This document shows positions 33,521 through 45,790 of a stretch of DNA of 64,000 nt, one piece after another. This DNA comes from Bos javanicus (Eukaryota > Chordata > Mammalia > Artiodactyla > Bovidae). Position 1 is the stretch's first letter. Each line of letters starts with the position of its first letter. Position numbers and translations under genes: made by a program. Where the stretch lies: assembly GCF_032452875.1 (NCBI RefSeq), contig NC_083873.1, positions 75,265,987-75,329,986 of the forward strand. The letters are read 5' to 3'. Under the pieces are notes generated by a model that had not been told where the DNA came from, made no database searches, and worked only from the letters and a program-made list of their open reading frames with translations.

Positions 33521-36500
33521 TTTATTAATATTATAATTTCTTTCTCTTATTCCCTACTTTTAATTCTAGTCCATTCCTTTGACTCTTGTTGGCCATATAT
33601 TCCCATGGATAGGACTTATCTTCGGCATTTGTCATCTGATTTGATTTTTGACATATCCCAGACTGTGATTCCTGGTTTTGTCCTTAAGCTTCACCTGCAA
33701 AGTCCAAGTCTCATTCCACCAGGAGCTGGCAGTTAAAGTGAGAGAAGAACATTCCTGGAGTCAAAAATGCTCTAGGGCTTCCAACTGCTGCAGGTTCACA
33801 TACAAAATCTGAGCTCACATTTCTAAGGAGAGAATTTTTTCACTTCTAAAATTCATATCAGCTATCACTCTTTGGTACAGAATGCAAGCTGTGCATTTCT
33901 AACCTCCCAACTTCCATCTTCATGGGCTATTATCTGCACAATTCTTGCTTGGTAAGCTTTTCAGTGTTCTTTGAGACTGTCTGTTGCTTTTGTTAAAATA
34001 ACAAATAATGAAGACCTAAATTTCCAGGGCATTCTAGGAAATGCACATCTTTAATGTCTAGCAACAAAGCCAGTGCTTCCTTTCCTGACATCTTGATGCC
34101 TATTCTGCATGGACTATTAGGGGTCCAGGGTGGTAAGGTTCATCAAGAATTTTCTACCAATATCTTTTATCCCTTAGAGGCCAGTGTTTTGGTGATCCTC
34201 AAATCTACTGATGTTTTCCACTGCTTTCTTAAAACCCAAGTAAAGGTAATTGAATATTCTGGATTTATTGCTGTATACCACTTTTGGCATTAATGGATAA
34301 GTATGAATCTCTCCTTGTAAATGTTGTACATGGCCATTTAGGAGAGAGCTCAGAGAACTTCCTGTGCAACTCAGCAGTTTCTTTAGATACTCATCACTTT
34401 AAATTTTATTCAAAATAGCTTTTGAATATATTTTAAAGTATTTATTTTTAAGCATAGATAACCATGCTTGAGTTATCTTCATTGTACTTATTTGTAATAA
34501 ATATGAAGTACAACTCATACATTCATTCTTACCTGCTTTTCACAACTAAATCGATGCCTGAACCACCATTAGCACTTCAATCCTATTGCAGTCCTTGAGT
34601 CAATCCTGTATTTAAGGGTCCTATCCAGATATGACTTTCAAATTACATAAATATATTCTGCATATAACTTTTAAACAATTATGCCAAAGTCTAGGATATT
34701 GCTTCTAAAACCATCCATAAAGAAAAGCCAGATTTTCTTCATCCATGAAGAAAAGCCCTGGATTAATTCTACTATAAGACACATACACAAGCAAAAAAAC
34801 TAAGAACTAGAAAATGAAATTTAGAAAAATATACACAAATTATAAACCCCAAATTTTACTGTTAAAGTTACATTTCAATAAATAAAATTAAAGCTTATCA
34901 TAAAAATTAAAAATAAGCACATAGGCAATAGAGAAAATGGTTGTATATTCACAACTGTTTGATATTCTGCAATGCACCTGTGGCTGATTCATGTCTATGT
35001 ACAGCAAAAAACATCATGATATTGCAAAGTAATTATTTTCCTATTAAAATAAATTAATTAAAATGTCATAAATGAAAAGAAATTATTCATATTTAAGGTA
35101 TATTTGCACATTTTGAACATTATGCATATAAAGTGTTATGAGTTTGCTTATTTGTCTTACCTAAGTTGGACTGATGGCAATGATACAGTATCTGACACTT
35201 TACAGTGAAAATTTCTATGTTTTATTTTATCATCACTCATAGGAGAAACCAATCTAACTAAATATATAACTGAGAATAAAAGAAAAATTCTAAAGCAATT
35301 TCAGCAATCTCAGGATATTCTTTTTAAACTTTTACTGAAAATGAAGCAAAAGTTGGGATGATGTATTTTTTCATTTTCCATTATTTATCAATATCTAGAA
35401 CCAACAATTTATTTTATAAAATATAGCTAAATTAAATAATAATTTGATGAAAAGAGTAAGTTATGGATTTTTATTACTTTATTTTTTCTTCTGGATTAAG
35501 AAAATTGCCTAATGTTATATTCTTTTTACTAATTTTCTCTCATCTCTCAAAATATCAGGTTACTTTTTTGTGTGTCATATAACATAACTTAATCATGGAA
35601 GTGATATTCCATCATATTCAGAGGTTCTGCTTACATAAAATAACAAGGGTTATTCAATGGTTTTGGTCATTGGCAGTCATCCTAGAATTCTGCATTCTTT
35701 TTCCTTTCCAAAGCCAATGCTTTAAATACATAGTTGGCAAGTAAAATATACTTATAAAAGACATTTTAAAATATACTATAAATATTACATTATTTTATGT
35801 AAGAATTAGCAGATTAATTTTGATGACAAAAAACAACAAAATTCATGCCTAAGCCTTAGTATGGTCACCAAAATACTGATGATCTGAATTCAGACTGGAT
35901 GTTTCTAAACCAGTGGGCTTGATTTAATGGAGGGAGCTAATATTTGGCTTTAACAACAGCAGTTTAGCTTAAGTACTAGATATAATATAATCTTTTATTT
36001 TAATGTAAGCAATTTTAGTTTTTCCTAATCCATATTGGCATACATGCTTTGCTTATTACTTTCTAAATGGTGTTAAGTACCAGCTAAAAATTTTATATCT
36101 TAAAAATAAATGTAATCTATTTTAAAGAGATATATGAAAACACATTTGGAGAATCACCTGGCAATACTGTTAATAGATTCACATGTTTCTTAGAAAGATT
36201 TCACACTCTATGGTAAACTTCAACTTTTAAAATCATTTATCAGCATCTCTGTATTCATATACTGAATCCTATCCCAGGGAATGAACTTTAATTTCTACCA
36301 TCTGTGCCTTGGCCAGAAATGTCCATATTCCTTTAATGCATAAATACATTCCAGATATTTCTCATTCTGTTAGTAAGAGCTGTGAAGCACAGAAAATAAT
36401 GTTTCAAAGAGGAACCACGGGGGATCATTTATTGCTCCAGCACTTTGAAAAATCTATGAAATTCCTTTATGGCTTCTTCATTATATTTTCAATGGAACAA

Positions 36501-36780
36501 TTAGCTTGAGTGGCTACAAACACTGAATTTTCATGACCACATTAGCCTTTGAAACCAAATTATTGAATGTATTATTCTGTATGCAAAATATAGTGGGATG
36601 TGGCAAGTTAGCGATTAAAAAGCATAAGTTGCCTCCGACCGGAAAACTAGTTGAGAGTTAATTTCCTAACAGCCTATCTGGTCACACTTTATAACCCACT
36701 AAGTTCACATAATTCATTTTTTTGTTCCAAGGGTCCATTTTGCAAGTATTGAGAGTAGTAACTCTGGCCTTACAAAGAAA
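33521..36780. other. Single-copy AT-rich DNA, no gene recognised (3.3 kb)
   Basis: The longest stretch here without a recognisable young repeat. I see no exon with plausible splice sites and codon pattern, no RNA gene and no CpG-rich promoter. The frames at 33506-33733 and 34054-34290 show no known domain. Confidence 0.5.
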
Positions 36781-36818
36781 AAAAATATATATATATATAT
36801 TTATATAGATTTATATAT

Positions 36819-36856
<38 letters not shown>
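36781..36856. repeat. (TA)n microsatellite
   Basis: Interrupted TA-dinucleotide array preceded by an A-run. Confidence 0.95.
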
Positions 36857-36858
<2 letters not shown>

Positions 36859-37191
36859 TAAAGCTCTTGCAATGAGCAATAACATCTCAAATACAAAAGT
36901 AGTCCCTTGAAAACTTTGGTTGCAATTTCTAAAGGTAATAAGACATTCTCATGTCCAATTCATTCAAACACACACTATAATTACCACAAAATTACAAAGA
37001 GCACAAATTTACCACCAATTGAAGTTATTCCCCATTGTTTGACAGAGGGAAAGTGTGATGAATATTATAGCTTTACTTTTCCTGGATCTTATCTGTTTCA
37101 TATTAAAATTCTAGGATGTTCGGGTAACACATGTATGTTTTGATTCTAAACCAATGATTAGAATTTTCTATAAATAAAAATGTAGTAACAA

Positions 37192-37345
37192 GTTTAGATT
37201 TTGGGCCACCAAGTCTGCATGACAACTACTGGACTCTGCCTTTGTAGCATGAGAGCAGCTGTGCACAATGCTTAAGTGAATGGCCGTTCCAATAAAACTT
37301 TATTTACAAAAAAGCTGGCTAATGGAATTTGACCCTCAAGACCTA
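37192..37345 (-). mobile_element. Ancient hAT-Charlie-like DNA transposon fragment
   Basis: GTTCCAATAAAACTTTATTT followed by ACAAAAAAGCTGGCTAATGG, with GATTTTGGGCCACCAAGTCT on the left, resembles the antisense of a small mammalian hAT-Charlie non-autonomous element. The exact family is not certain. Confidence 0.55.
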
Positions 37346-37519
37346 CTTTGCTAAAGCTTGCTTAAATCAAAAGAATAAGACCCATGCCTCCCATTTTCTC
37401 AACCTAAAACTACTTTCATGGTTGAAGAGGCAGTCATATCAAGAAATAAACATATTATTCTTTTTGGAAATACATTCTATATTCATTGCAGCAATTCTAC
37501 TTCATTCACTGACCTTGGG

Positions 37520-37690
37520 GTTATGTATCAACTTGACAACTCCACTGTGCTTAGATATATGGTCAATCACTGGTCTGGATGTTGCTAAGGAGGTAAACTT
37601 TTTGAATGACATTAACATTCAAATCAATTTGAGTAAAGCAGATTATCCTCCGTAAAGTAGGTGGGCTTCATCTAATTAGATAGTTAAGTC
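37520..37690 (+). repeat. Ancient mammalian repeat fragment, family uncertain
   Basis: ATGTATCAACTTGACAACTC, GGTCAATCACTGGTCTGGAT, then AGTAAAGCAGATTATCCTCC and GTAGGTGGGCTTCATCTAAT reproduce in order a well-known old mammalian repeat. A SINE lies directly to its right. Confidence 0.55.
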
Positions 37691-37710
37691 ATCATCTCTG
37701 AACATACCGT

Positions 37711-37912
37711 TGTGTCCATGTCTGCTGAGTTGTATCTGACCCTTTGGGATCCCATGGACTATAACCAGGAGGCTCCTCTGTCCATGGGACTTCCTAGGCA
37801 AGAATACTGGAGTGGGTTGCCACTTCCTTCCCCAGGGGATTGGCCTCATCAAGGGATCAAAGCTGCATTTCCTGCACTGGCAGGTGTATTCTTTACCAAG
37901 TGAGCCACCTGG
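37711..37912 (-). mobile_element. Bov-tA SINE
   Basis: Reverse copy: body GAATACTGGAGTGGGTTGCC and head region TACCAAGTGAGCCACCTGGG. Somewhat diverged. Confidence 0.88.
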
Positions 37913-38667
37913 GCCAGGCCCTGTTCCCAAGTGCAATTATAGAAGTTAGATTCATATGTATCTTTATGAAACATTACTTTTCACTTAAATAACTATTCTC
38001 CTGCAATAACATTATTGATTTGAACATATTGTAAGTGATGCATAGATGTTAATTGGTAGGCTTCATTACAGCAGCAGAAGTTTACACAGAACCTACAAAT
38101 TGTTAATATTATGTCTTCAAATAAAAAAGAAGCCAAATTAATTCCAACAATGATTTAATTTTTTCAACTAATTCATGGAATCAAAAACCTTTTGGAATTT
38201 CACTCTGGTTAAAATCAAACATCTTGTTTTATAGGGATTATTAATAGAAATTCAGTTGGAAAGCTCAAAATTCAGACAAATCATTTTTGTAATAACACAA
38301 GCACAAGTTTTGGTATAGCACATGATCTTGATAAAACATATCACTTAGGAAATTAGAAAAATATGAAGTAAATATATGCAATTATTAGGAACATAAAAAC
38401 TGCATCTAAACAAGTTGTAATATTAAAGTAAAAATTGTCAAAAGTTTAAAATGTTTCGTATGCCTATTATTTTTGTTATATAAAAATGTTGAGATAAAAC
38501 ATATATATATATATATGAATGAAATAATATGTTTTCTCTCTGTAGCCTGCTATCAATAAGACTTTGAAAATATTTGTACCTTTGAGGAACTACTTTATAA
38601 ATTAATCTAGCTGCTATTTTAACATTACAGTTTTTGTGCATATTCTAAATTTTGGCTACAATTTGTT
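37913..38667. other. No gene recognised
   Basis: AT-rich with a short TA tract near 38501-38517. Confidence 0.5.
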
Positions 38668-39746
38668 TCAGTTCAGTTCAGTTGCTCAGTTGTGTCTGAC
38701 TCTTTGCGACCGCATGAAACCCAGCACTCCAGGCCTCCCTGTCCATCACCAACTCCCAGAGTTTACCCAAACTCATGTCCATTGAGTCGATGATGCCATC
38801 CAACCAGCTCATCTTCCGTCGTCCCCTTCTCCTGCCATCAATCTTTCCCAGCATCAGGGTCTTTTCCAATGAGTCAGCTCTTCACATCAGGTGGCCAAAG
38901 TATTGGAGTTTCAGCTTCAAAATCAGTCCTTCCAATGAATACCCAGGACTGATCTCCTTTAGGATGGACTGGTTGGATCTCCTTGCAGTCCAAGGGACTT
39001 TCAAGAGTCTTCTCCAACACTACAGCTCAAAACCACCAATTCTTTGGTGCTCAGCTTTCTTTATAGTCCAATACTCACATCCATAAATGACTACTGGAAA
39101 AACCATAGCCTTGACTAGATGGACCTTTGTTGGCAAAGTAATGTCTCTGCTTTTTAGTATGCTGTCTAGGTTGGTTATAACTTTCCTTCCAAGGAGTAAA
39201 CATTTTTTTAATTTCATGGCTGCAATCACCATCCACAGTAATTTTGGAGCCCCCAAAATAAAGTCAGCCACTGTTTCCTCATCTATTTGCCATGAAGTGA
39301 TGGGACTGAATGCCATGGTCTTTGTTTTCTGAATGTTGAGCTTTAAGCCAACTTTTTCACTTTCCACTTTCACTTTCATCAAGAGGCTTTTTAGTTCCTC
39401 TTCACTTTCTACCATAAGTGTGGTGTCATCTGCATATCTGAGGTTATTGATATTTCTCCCCGCAATCTTGATTCCAGCTTGTGCTTCATCCAGCCCAGCA
39501 TTTCTCATAATGTACTCTGCATATAAGGTAAATAAGCAGAGTGACAATATACAGCCTTGACATACTCCTTTTCCTGTTTGTAACCAGTCTGTTGTTCCAT
39601 GTCCAGTTCTAACTGTTTCTTCCTCATCTGCATACAGATTTCTCAAGAGGCAGGTCAGGTGGTCTGGTATTCCCATCTCTTTCAGAATTTTCACAGTTTA
39701 TTGTGATCCACACAGTATGTTTTTCTGGAACTCTCTTGCAATTTGG
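38668..39746 (-). mobile_element. BovB LINE, 5'-truncated with internal deletions
   Basis: Minus-strand copy with TTCAGTTCAGTTCAGTTG tail. The frame at 39694-39020 holds NLRYADDTTLM with intact YADD, and the C-terminal basic segment is 38869-38678. Near its 5' end two deletions remove sequence: between ATCCACACAGT and GTTTTTCTGGA (about 39717), and after CTCTCTTGC (about 39738), compared with 63470-63570. Confidence 0.95.
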
Positions 39747-40089
39747 TTAATATTAGTTGAAAGTTTTCAGTCATCACAGATAAATAATTGGGTCAAATAA
39801 CAAGATTTTTGTTAACTACAATGGATGTAAAGAGTGATCCCAAAAGAGATACAGATAATTCTACACAATAATGAAAGAAATAGTACAAGCTTAACGAATG
39901 AGATTTTAAAATTCTATCTTTGAACTTTGTTCTATCTCAGCCTTAAGAGGAAAATATAGTATTTTTTCCTACCATGTTAAAAAAAAAAAGTGTGTACACT
40001 TTACTGGCATTAAGTACACTCACATTTTTTAGAAAACTTCACCACCATTTCCTAACCATTCATTTTCCAAAGCTGAAAATTTCTGCCCA
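39747..40089. other. No gene recognised
   Basis: AT-rich; A-run near 39979-39990. Confidence 0.45.
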
Positions 40090-41122
40090 TTAAACAATAG
40101 CTCCTTAGCCCTCCCCTCCACTTCTAGGCCACAACTGAGATAAACATGTCTACAGGACATTTGAGCTGTCATGTAGATACTGAATCCACTCTCCTCCCCC
40201 TATGCAGGTGAAGAAGTTAACTACATGATGACCAGACTATAGCCATGATATAAGCTGCCACAATTCTGAGAACTGGCCTCAAAGAAAAGGAAAAACTGAC
40301 CCTGGAACTGAAGATTAACTGTGATAAAAACGTTGTGGTACATATACACAATGGGGTATTACTCAGCCATTAAAAAGAATACATTTGAATCAGTTCTAAT
40401 GAGGTGGATGAAACTGGAGCCCATTATACAGAGTGAAGTAAGCCAGAAAGAAAAACACCAATACAGTATACTAATGCATACATATGGAATTTAGAAAGAT
40501 GGTAACAATAACCCTGTATACGAGACAGCAAAAGAGACACTGATGTACAGAACAGTCTTTTGGACTCTGTGGGAGAGGGAGAGGGTGGGATGATTTGGGA
40601 GAATGGCATTGAAATATGTATAATATCATATATGAAACGAGTCGCCAGTCCAGGTTCGATGCACGATATTGGATGCTTGGGGCTAGTGCACTGGGATGAC
40701 CCAGAGGGATGGTATGGGGAGGGAGGAGGGCGGAGGGTTCAGGATGGGGAACACATGTATACCTGTGGCAGATTCATTTTGATATATGGCAAAACCAATA
40801 CAATATTGTAAAGTTAAATAAAATAAAATTAAAAAAAAAACAATCAATATGATGCTCATCAGATCAGAACATGACCAATTTTAAGATGACTATGAGAGCT
40901 GACTGTGCCATTTCTGCATATAGCCCCTCCCTCTGCCTCTAAAGTTTCTTGAATGCTGATTGCCAGTAGGGGAAGTCAGCCTTTGGACAGGAATGACCCC
41001 CACATTCTGTTGCCAGCCTTTAAAGTTAAGTTAAAGCAAACTTGCTTTCCTTTCCTTTCTACAAGTCTTGCCTCTTTATTGACTTTAGAGCTGTGAGAAA
41101 CCAGACCCCACTTTTGGTAACA
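40090..41122 (+). mobile_element. ERV1-like LTR split by an L1
   Basis: Left part carries AACTACATGATGACCAGACT and TATAAGCTGCCACAATTCTG; the right part carries ATGATGCTCATCAGATCAGA, ACATGACCAATTTTAAGATG, then GTCAGCCTTTGGACAGGAAT and ACAAGTCTTGCCTCTTTATT, ending ACTTTTGGTAACA with a terminal CA at 41122. In that order these resemble a mammalian class I ERV LTR in plus orientation. The left boundary is approximate and the family is from memory. An L1 3' end occupies 40332-40840. Confidence 0.55.
40332..40840 (+). mobile_element. L1 3' end, 5'-truncated, inserted in the LTR
   Basis: Starts at GTTGTGGTACATATACACAA within the end of ORF2 (IYTMEYYSAIKKN region, here with GVLLSH-type changes), followed by the 3'UTR (CAGGATGGGGAACACATGTA) and an A-rich tail at 40815-40840. 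LTR-like sequence continues on both sides. Confidence 0.9.
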
Positions 41123-41164
41123 CTATTTTTTAATGTTGAAATAAAATCTAGAGAGACTATGATA

Positions 41165-42327
41165 CAAACTGTGGAAAATTCTTCAAGAGATGGGAATACC
41201 AGACCACCTGACCTGCCTCTTGAGAAATTTGTATGCAGGTCAAGAAACAACAGTTAGAACAGTACATGGAACAACAGACTGCTTCCAAATAGGAAAAGGA
41301 GTATGTCAAGGGTGTATATTGTCACCCTGCTTATTTAACTTATATGAAGAGTACATCATACAAAATGTCAGGCTGGATAGAGCACAAGCTGGAATCAAGA
41401 TTACCAGGAGAAATATATATCAGATATGCAGATGACACCTCCCGTACGGCAGAAAAAGCAGAACTAAAGAGCCTCTTGAGGCAAGTGAAAGAGGAAAGTG
41501 AAAAAATTGGCTTAAAGCTCAATATTCGAAAAACTAAGATCATGGCATCCAGTCTCATCACTTTATGGCAAATAGATGGGGAAACAATGGAAACCATGAC
41601 AGACTTTATTTTCTTGGGCTCCAAAATTGCTGCAGATGGTGACTGCAGCCATGAAATTAAAAGATGCTTGTTCCCTAGAAGAAAAGTTATGACCAACCTT
41701 CAGTTCAGTTCAGTCCAGTTTAGTTTCTCAGTCGTGTCCAACTCTTTGCGACCCCATGAATTGCAGCACGCCAGGCTTCCCTGTCCATCACCAACTCCTG
41801 GAGTTCACTCAAACTCACGTCCATCGAGTCCTAGACAGCATATTAAAAAGCAGAGACATCACTTTCCCAACAAAGGTATGTCTAATCAAAGCTATGCTTT
41901 TTCCAGTGTCATGTATGGATGTGAGAGTTGAACCATAAAGAAGGCTGAGGGCCGAAGAATTGATGCTTTTGAACTGTGGTGTTGGAGAAGACTCTTGAGA
42001 GTCCCTTGGACTGCAAGGAGATCCAACCAGTCAATCCTAAAGGAAATCAGTCCTGAATATTCATTGAAAGGACTGATGCTGAAGCTGAAACTCCAGTAAT
42101 TTGACCACCTGATGTGAAGAACTGACTCATTGGAAAAGACTCTGTTTCTGGGAAAGATTGAAGGCAGGAGGAGAAAGAGACAACAGAGGATGAGATGGTT
42201 GGATAGCATCAACAATTTGATGGACATGCGTTTGAGCATGCTCTGGGAGTTGGTGATAGACAGGTAAGCTGGCCTGCTGCAGTCCATGGGGCTGCAAAGT
42301 GTCAGATGTCTGAGTGACTAAACTGAC
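41165..42327 (+). mobile_element. BovB LINE with a nested BovB piece
   Basis: Plus-strand BovB from the RT palm (QEMGIPDHLTCLLRNLYAGQ) to a shortened tail. The catalytic region reads RYADDTS, with the preceding NIN lost by a small deletion; frame 41344-41695 continues through LNIRKTKIMASS. At 41700-41830 it is interrupted by a minus-strand BovB 3' end and resumes at CTAGACAGCATATTAAAAAG. The downstream C-terminal part (41831-42290) is full of stops. Confidence 0.93.
41700..41830 (-). mobile_element. BovB 3'-terminal fragment nested in BovB
   Basis: 131 bp, TTCAGTTCAGTCCAGTTTAG through CATGAATTGCAGCACGCCAG to CATCGAGTC. The host copy reads GACCAACCT before it and CTAGACAGC after it, so at most a 2-3-bp overlap marks the target. 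Younger than its host. Confidence 0.9.
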
Positions 42328-42744
42328 TGTGGAAATCTGACTGTGGTGATCTTTGATATTGTAGCATCTAAATTTGGCAAAATTCAAAAGAAGCATAGAA
42401 ACAACTTAAGTGCCACACTTTTTTCCAGCAAAAGTATCCATGTATAATCTTTTTTGTTTAATTCTCTTTATATAGTTCAATCAACCAGAACTCCTACCTA
42501 AAATGTATCAATGCATGAAAGGGGTTGAACGATGTGCGCTCCCTTTAGATGTTCATATAAAAGGAAATAATGCTATTAACTATGCTTCATCTGAGATTCT
42601 TAAAAATTAATATTAATATATTTTAAAGTATACAGCAAAGAAATACCTATCTTCAAGGTTTGGGGTAAGATCTCATACAAATCTCATTTTCTGTCTAAAT
42701 AATTCTATGTATCCATTTACTTATCATTAAAAATCATGCACAAT
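42328..42744. other. No gene recognised
   Basis: AT-rich, probably single-copy. Confidence 0.45.
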
Positions 42745-43425
42745 GTGTTGTTTAGTTGCTAAATTGTGTCCAACTCTTTGAGACCCCAAGAACTGTAGTT
42801 CTTCAGGCTCCTCTGCCCATAGCATTTCCCAGGCAAGAATACTGATTGTTATTTTTCAGTCACTCAGTCATGTCTGACTCTTTGCCACCCCATGGACTGC
42901 AGCATGCCAGGCTTCTCTGTTCTTCACCATCTCCCAGAGTTTGCTCAAACTCATGTCCATTGAGTTGGTGATGCCATCCAACCATCTCATCCTCTGTCAA
43001 CCCCTTCTCCTCCAGCCTTTGATTTTTTCCAGCATCAGGGTCTTTTCCATGAGTCAGTTCTTCTCACCAGGTGGCCAAAGTAATGGAGCTCTAGCATCAG
43101 TCCTTCCAATGAATATTGAGGATTGATTTCCTTTAGGATTGACTGGTTTGATCTACTCACTGTCCAAGAGACTCTCAAGAGTCTTCTTCAACACCACAGT
43201 TAAAAAGCATTAATTCTTCAGTGCTCAGCCTTCTTTATGGTCCAACTCTCACATCCATACATGACTACTGGAAAAAAACATAACTTTGACTAGATATACC
43301 TTTGTTGGCAAAGAATACTAGAGTGGTTGGCATTTCCTTCTCCAGGGGGTCTTCCTGGCCCAGGGATCAAACCTGTGTCTCCTGCCTGGCAGGTGGATTC
43401 TTACCACTAAACTGTCTGGGAAACC
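42745..43425 (-). mobile_element. Bov-tA SINE split by BovB
   Basis: Left part 42745-42844 (TGTTGTTTAGTTGC to GGCAAGAATACTG) and right part 43311-43425 (AAGAATACTAGAGTGGTTGG to the tRNA-like head) make one reverse SINE. Confidence 0.92.
42845..43310 (-). mobile_element. BovB 3' fragment inserted in the SINE, with target duplication
   Basis: 466 bp of the BovB 3' end in minus orientation, from TCAGTCACTCAGTCATGTC to TTTGTTGGCA. The SINE sequence AAGAATACT is repeated on both sides (42835-42843 and 43311-43319; the tenth base differs, G/A). Confidence 0.93.
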
Positions 43426-43599
43426 CATGTATAATAGCAGACACTACCTATAATATAAATTCCATTCCCTATCTTAAGGTAAATGAGAGACTTATAAGAG
43501 AAGTGTCAGTGTATTCCATGTTCATGGTGTCCCCATTTCACTGCTTCAAGTTCACAGGGACAATCCCAACAGAACAGTCCATAGACTCTTTAACAGATT

Positions 43600-43663
43600 A
43601 TTATTTTTTTTTTTAATTTTTAAACTTTACATAATTGTATTAGTTTTGCCAAATATCAAAATG
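43600..43663 (-). mobile_element. Micro-insertion of the L1 3' end (64 bp)
   Basis: Poly-T followed by AATTTTTAAACTTTACATAA and TTTTGCCAAATATCAAAATG, the last few dozen bases of the L1 3'UTR with its tail. AACAGATT flanks it on both sides (43592-43599 and 43664-43671). Confidence 0.9.
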
Positions 43664-43671
43664 AACAGATT

Positions 43672-44525
43672 CTTTAAAACTGAAAGAACAGAGTGTAGCA
43701 GAAAACAGTATAAAACCAGCTGTTTTCATGGTCCCAGACATCAGGCTTGCTTTGCTACTTAGTTACATTTTAGGCATTTAGGAGATTCATCATATTTCTG
43801 TAAGATGAATAATTGTGTTCAGACATAAAAAATTATAGACTGAAGATTTTGAGTATCTTCTGTAGTCAGACAGCTAGGCTTTGTGTAAACAAATGGAATA
43901 GAAAAAATTGCTGACAGTTATAAGACAATAAACTTCAACAAAATGTTGACCATGAGTTAGGAATTTGCAAATCTCTGAGAACATTTAGCAGATGGTCAGC
44001 AACAAAAACACATTAGAAAACCTGTGGACTTACTATGCCCCAGTGATATTAAATAAACTGTAAATCATTTATTGAAAATTATTAATGGAATTGAATATTA
44101 TAGTTAATTGATTTATTCTTTCATTTGTCCTATCTTCTTAAATTTTTTCATTGAAATATATCTATTTGTAAGTTCATACTAATAGAAATGTTAAAGATGA
44201 AGTAAAAAACCCTTGATTATCCAAGCTAATATGTTTTAAAGAAAAATCCCTTGATGTTAGATTATAATTCCAGTTTTTGTATATGTACTTTCTTTGTAAA
44301 TCTAGTCACTATTGCTTTAGTAAATAAAATTAGTTCGTTTGACTTACACTGCATTATAGAATCAATGTCTATCTTATAATAATAAACGAGCTGTATATTA
44401 AGCTTTATTTCTTCTTACTATTTATATGGTAATTGAATTCTTTGAGTCTTTAAATTTAAAACAGCCATTTTATTGGTGGTCAAAAGGCAATAGTAAGAAT
44501 ATACTAACTGCATAACTTAACTCTG
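43672..44525. other. No gene recognised
   Basis: AT-rich, probably single-copy. Confidence 0.5.
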
Positions 44526-45680
44526 ATTCAGTTCAGTTCAGTCGCTCAGTCATGTGTGACTTTTTGCGACCCCATGAATTGCAGCACACCAGGCCTCCCT
44601 GTCCGTCATCAACTCCTGGAGTTCACTCAGACTCATGTCCATCGAGTCGGTGATGCCATAAAGCCATCTTATTCTCTGTTGTCCCCTTCTCCTCCTGCCC
44701 CCAATCCCTCCCAGCATCAGAGTCTTTTCCAATGAGTCAACTCTTCTCATGAGGTGGCCAAAGTATTGGAGTTTCAGCTTTAGTATCATACCTTCCAAAG
44801 AACACCCAGGACTGATCTCCTTTAGAATGGACTGGTTGGATCTCCTTGCAGTCCAAGGGACTCTAAAGAGTCTTCTCCAACACCACAGTTCAAAAGCATC
44901 AATTCTTCGGCACTCAGCTTTCTTCACATTCCGACTCTTACATCCATACATGACCACTGGAAAAACCATAGCCGTTAACTAGATGGACCTTTGTTGGCAA
45001 AGTAATGTCTCTGCTTTTGAACATGCTATCTAGGTTGGTCATAACTTTCCTTCCAGGGAGTAAGCGTCTTTTAATTTCATGGCTGCAATCACCATCTGCA
45101 GTGATTTTGGATCCCCCAAAAAGAAAGTCTGACAGTGTTTCCATGGTTTCCCTATCTATTTGCCATGAAGTGATGGGACCAGATGCCATGATCTTAGTTT
45201 CCAGAATGTTGAGCTTTAAGCCACCTTTTTCACTCTCCTTCACCTTCATCAACAGGCTTTTTAGTTCCTCTTCACTTTCTTCCATAAGGGTGGTATCATC
45301 TGCATATCTGAAGTTATTGATATTTCTCCCAGCAATCTTGATTCCAGCTTGTACTTTCTCCAGCCCAGCATTTCTCATGATGTACTCTGCATATAAGTTA
45401 AATAAACAGGGTGACAATATACAGCCTTGACATACTTCTTTTCCTATTTAGAACCAATCTGTTGTTCCATGTCCAGTTCTAACTGTTGCTTCCTGACCTG
45501 CATACAGGTCTCTCAAGAGGCAGGTCAGGTGGTCTCATATTCCCATCTCTTTCAGAATTTTCCACAGTTTATTATGATCCACACAGTCAAAGGCTTTGGC
45601 ATAGTAAATAAAGCAGAAATAGATGTTTTTCTGGAACTCTCATGCTTTTTCGATGTTGGCAGCAGATGTTGGCAGCAATG
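44526..45680 (-). mobile_element. BovB LINE, 5'-truncated
   Basis: Minus copy with TTCAGTTCAGTTCAGTCGC tail. Frame 45417-44938 runs from SPCLFNLYAEYIM through RYADDTTLM to TLPTKVHLV; a frameshift near 44970 leads into 44969-44550, which ends with WCAAIHGVAKSHT. The RT fingers (45760-45430) are frameshifted, and the 5' junction lies in a repeated GGCAGCAGATGTTGGCAGC near 45657-45676. Confidence 0.95.
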
Positions 45681-45790
45681 CAGAAATACCACCTGGGATA
45701 GAAAATACAGTTGTTATTATTCTATATTTTTCTATGGAACATATGAAATGATTAATATGTAACACCAGTGTTCCCTTTCCTTTATTGTAT

